NCBI GenBank assembly: GCA_013368445.1
Contig: JAACJO010000007.1
Coordinates: forward strand, 1,984,001-2,048,000
Direction: 5' to 3'
Source: Leucocoprinus leucothites
Lineage: Eukaryota; Basidiomycota; Agaricomycetes; Agaricales; Agaricaceae
DNA: 64,000 bases
Part shown: positions 58,715 through 64,000 of the stretch, in pieces
How the letters are laid out: each line of letters starts with the position of its first letter
Position numbering within the stretch: position 1 is the stretch's first letter
The notes under the pieces: generated by a model
Seen by the model: the letters and a program-made list of their open reading frames with translations, nothing else
The model's database searches: none
What the model was told of the DNA's origin: nothing
Position numbers and translations under genes: made by a program

Positions 58715-61565
58715 TCAAGAAGGATATGGTCCGCCGGCAAGTGCTAACCGGAGTCCATTTCTCGGCGTCACCAATCTAAGAGTAGACTCCGGACCAAAGT
58801 GATAAGCCTCTTCGGATCTTTTCCTTTCCACAATCTCCTCTTCCGACGAACGAAGAACAACAGTCTCTGAATGAAAATCAACCGTTTCTGGGGTGAGGAC
58901 CTCCTCTTCTGAAATGGTTGACGTTGAGGTTGTGGGAGAAGACAAGAGCGTAGTAGGAGAAAGCGCCTCTGGAACACCTGAGAAGAACGCTGTCGATTCC
59001 GCTAGAGGTTGACTGATTTCCGGCAGACAATCCCCCTTTTGTTCTAAGTGCTGCGCATAGAGTCCCGGAAAAGACATACGAATCGGAGAATCGAGACTCT
59101 CTTCCCGCTCGCCACTCGTTTTCTCAGGGCAAGTTGACGGACGCAGAGGCGAAACTACAGCAATAGGAACACGCGCAGAACCGCTCTTGAAACCAGCCCA
59201 GAAACTAGTCATACGGAGACTACGGAACAGACCATGACAAGCATTCGGGACGGCGACCGTAAAATCCGAAGACATTGAATTTCTTGAACGATCAGGCAGG
59301 GGGCATGCATCAGGATCCGAACTCGAGCAGCTCAGTTCCGATGGTTTAGATGCTACTGTCTGTGAAGGGGTAGGCCCAGGAAGAGGAGGAACTGAAGGTC
59401 CTGTAAAAGTAAAGCCAATTCCGCTGCCAATTTGACTAAGACCGCTCGGAAGATCTCCAATTGGTTCTGCGTAAGCAGCATACTTGAGCGTAGCAACAGA
59501 TTTCGGTCTTTTTTTCAATTTATGTTGGATAGAGGTGGAGCTGAGGCTGAAGAGTTGATGGGGATGGAACATCAGAGAGCGTTCTTTACGCAGATTCCAG
59601 GCACGGGAGAAAGGCATCTTGATGTTGGACAGAGCAGAGTATCCAGAATGAGTAGAGAGCTGATCTTCGCGATCTATAGAATTCCAGAAATCGGCCATAC
59701 GAACATGGGAGTCCTCGATGAGAGCGTGAGTCATATTTGGAGCCGGAGAGACAGTAATTGCGTGAGGGTTTCCGACGATTTCAGAGATACTGACACGGGT
59801 TTCTTTGTCCAATATCATTGTAGATTGAGCCATTGGTTGATCAATAACCGCAGGCGCTCCACAGCCCTTTCTAGGCGTTACGAAGGGTGATCTGAGAAAC
59901 TGAGGGGCAACTTGACCGAACGTATGTCGACTATATTCAGGGTTGAGTGTGCCCAGTCGAGGTGAGAAACACTGTTCATGAGAAACATCAGGGTCCCCAG
60001 AGAGAGCGGGCGGGCGAAGGACATTAGTGGAGAGGAATTCTCGTGGTAAAGGAGCTGGGCTTGGTCGTCAACACGAGGCATTATTATGAGTCGGCGTCCA
60101 TACCGATTGCTCTTTGTTTTGAAACCGACTCCCAATCACTACAAAGGCCTGTTAACTGGGTGGATAGGGCATCAGGATAACACTCACGCGCTGGAGAAGT
60201 ATGTGTGACGTTGAACATCTTGGATGGTTGCCCGCATAGCTGGGTTGTGTTCGAGGCACTGAAGAGCTGTGATTAATATATTGATGCCATTCAGCGTGAT
60301 GGATTATTAAGGAACACCGACCTTGAGGATCAAGTCCCTTGCAACCGGATTAATGGATCGTATTGCCTTCTGAGGAAGGCCTTCGAGGATAATCTTGTTT
60401 AAGTCCTTGCTAAGGTATTTTTTAGAATTCTCGGTTTCATCGAGAAACGCATGCTGACTGCTATCAGCTGGATGAAAGACAAGGTAAAGCGTAGAAACTC
60501 ACTTTGCCATGAAACATGTAGTATAGTACCATTCCAAAGGACCATGAATCGACCAATTCATCATGACACCATCCCAACAAAATCTCTGGTGCCTGATAGT
60601 GTCTATCAATGTCATTATGCCCGCAAATGTCGAAAAGGCATTTTTCACGAGGTCGCAGCACAGCAGCACCCTCTAACCCGGACAGAATAAGGTGACCTTT
60701 TCTATCAAATATAATCGTTTCCGGGGATATATTGCGATGAACGATGTCGATATTGTGAAGAAATTGCAGACCAATTAACTATAAAAGCAGTGAAATATCT
60801 GCACAGCGGTCAACGACGAGTATGGTACGCACCAGTTCAGAGGCATAGAAAAATACTTCCAAAGAGCCAAAAATGCCATAGTGCCCTATGGCATCTGCAA
60901 GGGTTCCAGTGGGATAGTTCTCCTACACAATTCAGAATAAGAAACCTTATCAGAAAAAACACTACTAGCGGGCACACCATGATAAGATAGACATGTTGGT
61001 CTCTCTCGTACGTCCAGTGCAGTAGCGGACTGAAAGGAATGCGAGCCTCCTTGATCTTGAGCAATATATCCAATTCCAACCATGCCTGTCGTGTTTGCGA
61101 CTGCTTTTTGATAGCGTATAATCGTCCATCCGAACGTCTGACACATACTCCCACACCTGCATCGAATGCCATGGGATTTATTAGAAAGTCTGACAGGGGT
61201 GGTACGTCATCGCGGCTTGAGCGTTTGCACGGTGATGATGTGGTCGAGGAACGGGATTGGTCGGAGCCAGGTGTTTGCACGGGCTGAATGCGGAAGGTAG
61301 GAATATTTGGGAGAGAATGCTCAAGTAATGGGCCCTACATGCAATGAGTAGTCTGAATTGAGTGAGAGGATTAGTATCACATACATGTTCATTTTGGTCG
61401 TCCTCCCATTCGGCGGTTACGTCCTTGATATTCGTATATTGCTTTGTGTATGTTAGTTTACTACATAAACGAAGAATGGGCAGAATTCACCTGTGCAACG
61501 TATAACATATCAACACTGGATTGATTGCCTGTAGCCTCAGTCGAGTGGTCCTCACTCTCAAGCAT
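58715..61565 (-). CDS. Protein kinase-like protein, probable pseudokinase
   Basis: Kinase fold with a long C-terminal tail. The start MLESEDHSTEATGNQSSVDM at 61565 is the best ATG in frame with the next exons; upstream exons are possible. The glycine loop region is DAGVGVCVRRSDGRLYAIKK with the ATP-site Lys. The catalytic loop reads HRNISPETI instead of HRDLKPEN, and the DFG position reads SGLEGA, so the catalytic Asp and the metal-binding Asp are both replaced. APEILLGWCHDELVDSWSFG and VARDLILKCLEHNPAMRATI complete the C lobe. The tail (about 59900-58715) is Ser/Pro-rich, ending NGLRLALAGGPYPS. One extra G is needed in a G4 run (plus-strand CCCC 59995-59998) to join LSLG with DPDVSHEQCFSPRLG and the tail. 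Closest group by eye is AGC, low certainty. Confidence 0.78.
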
Positions 61566-61965
61566 TCCAGAGAATATGTGCTAAAAGAAGTGTTACAATT
61601 GACTTGGCCGTATAAAAATACGCCTTACAGAAAACGAGAGGGAATCGAAGGGTGGTATCTCTAACCGTGGTGCTAGCAACGGTTTTGAGAAAGGTGGAGA
61701 TTTCGGTAGTGGGTGATTCGGAAGATGCTACAGTCCAAGGAGTCAGGATGTGAAGCAACGAGCAGGAAAATTGACGTACGGAGAAAAACATGACGGGGTA
61801 GGTATCGCGAGAGGTGGCGCAGGCAAGGTAATGGTTGGAAGAAAGAGCTGAACGCGTGGACCCACGAAGGAGAAGAACGTGATTAGCTTCTTGTCACGGT
61901 CACGCGACCTGATTCCATCAAAGTGGCGTGACGCGGCGCGTCTCCCACTTGGCCCTCTGCAAGCC
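61566..61965. promoter_or_regulatory. Divergent intergenic region of the pseudokinase and F-box-like genes
   Basis: 400 bp between the chosen start codons. On the minus strand, an ATG at 61791 opens short spliceable exons (SSESPTTEISTFLKTVASTT, then VRDTTLRFPLVF) that may be the true 5' end of the kinase gene, but they do not join it in frame. Confidence 0.4.
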
Positions 61966-64000
61966 ATGTATACCTTCCTCCCCGATGAGATCCTTAAAGA
62001 AATCCTGACCCCCGCTCTTGCAATTCCCGACCAGCTCTTCTCTTGCACAGAGAGAAATAGCCCATTCACGCGTTTTTCGGAACGAAGCACCTCAGACTAC
62101 TTGCTGGTTTGCAAGGATTGGCTTCGTGTCGCGACACCCTTACTGTATGGCGTTGTCATCCTCAGGTCAAAGGGCCAGACACAAGCATTAGAGTGGGCAC
62201 TGAAGTCGACTCCAGCCCTCGGAGGCTTCATTAAAAAGGTCCGAATCGAGAGCGGATTCTGTTTCTCGCTCTACCACGTCCTCAAAGCCGCCGTGAACTT
62301 AACGGACTTGTGTCTGTCTCTCGAGGTTTACTCCTGCGACAGCATATCCGGTATATCCAAAGGCCTTCAATGCATCCAACCGACGAGGGTCATCTTCTTC
62401 GGTCCTGATCTGACATCACGATGTCAGAAGAAGATGGAACTGCATGTTGTGGTAGCTGATGCTATTCCCAAATGGACCAAACTCGTAAGTCTCCGGAATT
62501 CTCACTCTTGCTTTTTATAATATGCCGTGAGTTGTCAGGAGGATGTTGTAATCGCCGTTCATACCTGGCCTTGGGCATGGCAAGTCACAAACCCTGATAT
62601 CGCATCGATCGTCAGCGGGTTACAGAAGAATAAAAGTGTCTCCTCAATTAGGGTCACTTCATCTGTGAATGAGTACCTGGCGAAAGATCTCCTAAAGATA
62701 TCGAAGGCTCGACAATTCTGGATTGAGAAGCCGACAAAGAGGCTTGAAGAATTGGTTAAAGGAAACCCCAAGCTCTCAAAGCTTGTGATCTTTGGGTACG
62801 AGTCTTGAGCACTAATGCGGCTTGTAACCACTCAACCGATGTTTAGGGACCTAAAAAAGGCGAAACCAGCACCTCAAGCACAGAAGACTGCACAAACACT
62901 CACCGTTCTCGGCCGCTTTACTTCGCTTCCGGATAGAATCTGGAAGATTATCCTTTCGCATGCCGTGGGCAATCCAGAGCTACAAGACACTGACTATGCG
63001 GACCGCCCTTTGTCTCTTAAGGAAATCCATAAGCCAAGCTACCGCCGGAACCTGGCACTGTCATGCAAGAGGTTTTATGTGAGCACCAAATAATAAACGG
63101 AACCTTCCTACGTATTTGCTCACTATATTTTCAGAAAATTATCCTCCCATTATACTATGAATGCACCGTGATCATATCTGAGTCAGATTTGACCTCACTT
63201 GAACGTTTCCTCAGTAGATCGAAGAAGGGAAAGCTGCTTAAAACCCTCTTCATTGCTCCGTTACCTTACTTCTGGAATACCCGAAAGGATGTCATCGAAA
63301 ATTCCATTGCCAAGATTTTCAGCACGGCTCCCAATCTACGGCGTGTCCTCTATCTTGATACCCCGAAATACGATAACCCCATCCGCCCAATTAACTGGGA
63401 CGCTCTCAATACCCTATCCTCCAAGGCTGGCCCAAGGCTACTAGATCTACAACTTGTCTTCGGACAGGGCCCGAGCCGTACGGAAAAGATGAATATTCTT
63501 ACACGTTTCAGAGCCCTCAAGAATCTTTCCTTCAGTGGTGGATTGATCAACTTCGATCAAGAAAATATACCCGTTGATGGATTGCCGCATCTGGAGTTTT
63601 TGAATTGCACCACTAGCAATAATCGATTTTTGTTAATGATGACTGTCATGAAGTGAGTGAATCAGTACCTCAAGAAAGCTGTGCCACTAACATATTCCCT
63701 AGCCTTCCTAGAATCAAATCAGTCCGTTTCCCAACCATCACCGAGTGTAGCGGTGCACCTACTTTTCTCCGAAAACATGGCCACAAACTAGAAACCCTCG
63801 AAATTGGCTTCCTGGCCGGCTTATCGGTGTTTGATACTTGTTGTAACCTGCGAACGTTCATACTACCCGAAGAGGAAAACGGAGTGAGTACCCGTACTCA
63901 CTCGACTCGAGAAATAACCTGAGCACCCCTCTAGCTACCTGTGGCAGAATTCTTCAGTACCTCTGAGGAACATCCTCTAGAGGTTTTGCATATCAAGACT
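61966..64000 (+). CDS. F-box-like protein, apparently with two tandem modules (3' end outside window)
   Basis: Starts MYTFLPDEILKEILTPALAI at 61966, an F-box-like opening, followed by YLLVCKDWLRVATPLLYGVV, the usual second half in mushroom F-box proteins, then a Leu-rich region. After an intron at 62487-62540 it continues EDVVIAVHTWPWAWQ. At 62796 a 51-nt intron (donor GTACGA, acceptor TGTTTAG at 62846) would skip a TGA and lead straight into a second module: FTSLPDRIWKIILSHAVG and RRNLALSCKRFYKIILPLYY. Introns at 63079-63135, 63654-63702 and 63883-63934 follow, and the frame is open to the window edge. If the 51-nt intron is not used, these are two F-box genes 6 bp apart. The role in ubiquitin ligase targeting is inferred from the family. 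Confidence 0.72.

Overview
This window is nuclear DNA of a filamentous basidiomycete, almost certainly an Agaricomycete. Genes are split by many short introns (about 45-70 nt, GT...AG). The gene content also fits: a NACHT protein of the mushroom type, a CBM1-GH10 xylanase, a CaaX pheromone precursor beginning MDAF, F-box-like proteins and a secreted M28 peptidase pair. No rRNA, tRNA, CRISPR array or intact transposon was recognised.

Layout. 1-5.1 kb: 3' end of mitochondrial DNA polymerase gamma, then GET3 and SRP68 in divergent orientation with 52 bp between their start codons. 5.5-7.8 kb: membrane-anchored ankyrin protein. 8.8-15.3 kb: a Rab GTPase neighbourhood with two complete genes (one is SEC4/Rab8), one clear Rab pseudogene and one weaker relic, with a NACHT gene among them. 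15.4-17.5 kb: monocarboxylate-type MFS transporter. 19.4-23.5 kb: GET2, a mitochondrial ribosomal protein, and SWC2/VPS72. About 24.0 kb: a 40-residue mating-pheromone precursor ending CVIA, lying alone in a 2.1-kb gap. 25.6-29.1 kb: VPS35. 29.8-33.9 kb: an intact M28 aminopeptidase and its broken tandem copy. 34.9-45.0 kb: VPS27 and RPB1, divergent. 45.3-49.7 kb: MYST acetyltransferase, EFM5, ADE8. 52.5-54.5 kb: secreted xylanase. 54.6-58.5 kb: BCP1 and PUT1. 58.7-64.0 kb: a pseudokinase and a gene encoding two tandem F-box-like modules that runs off the right edge.

How the genes relate. The left third is rich in membrane-targeting and traffic genes: GET3 and GET2 (tail-anchored insertion), SRP68 (co-translational targeting) and SEC4 (exocytosis); the endosomal genes VPS35 and VPS27 follow. 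The rest is mostly housekeeping with accessory genes between.

A caution for all frame-based claims. At least six coding exons, including essential RPB1, need exactly one extra G or C inside a G/C run to stay in frame. The simplest explanation is homopolymer undercalling in the assembly, so single-base frameshifts here should not by themselves be read as pseudogenes. The second M28 peptidase and the Rab relic carry other lesions and still look broken.
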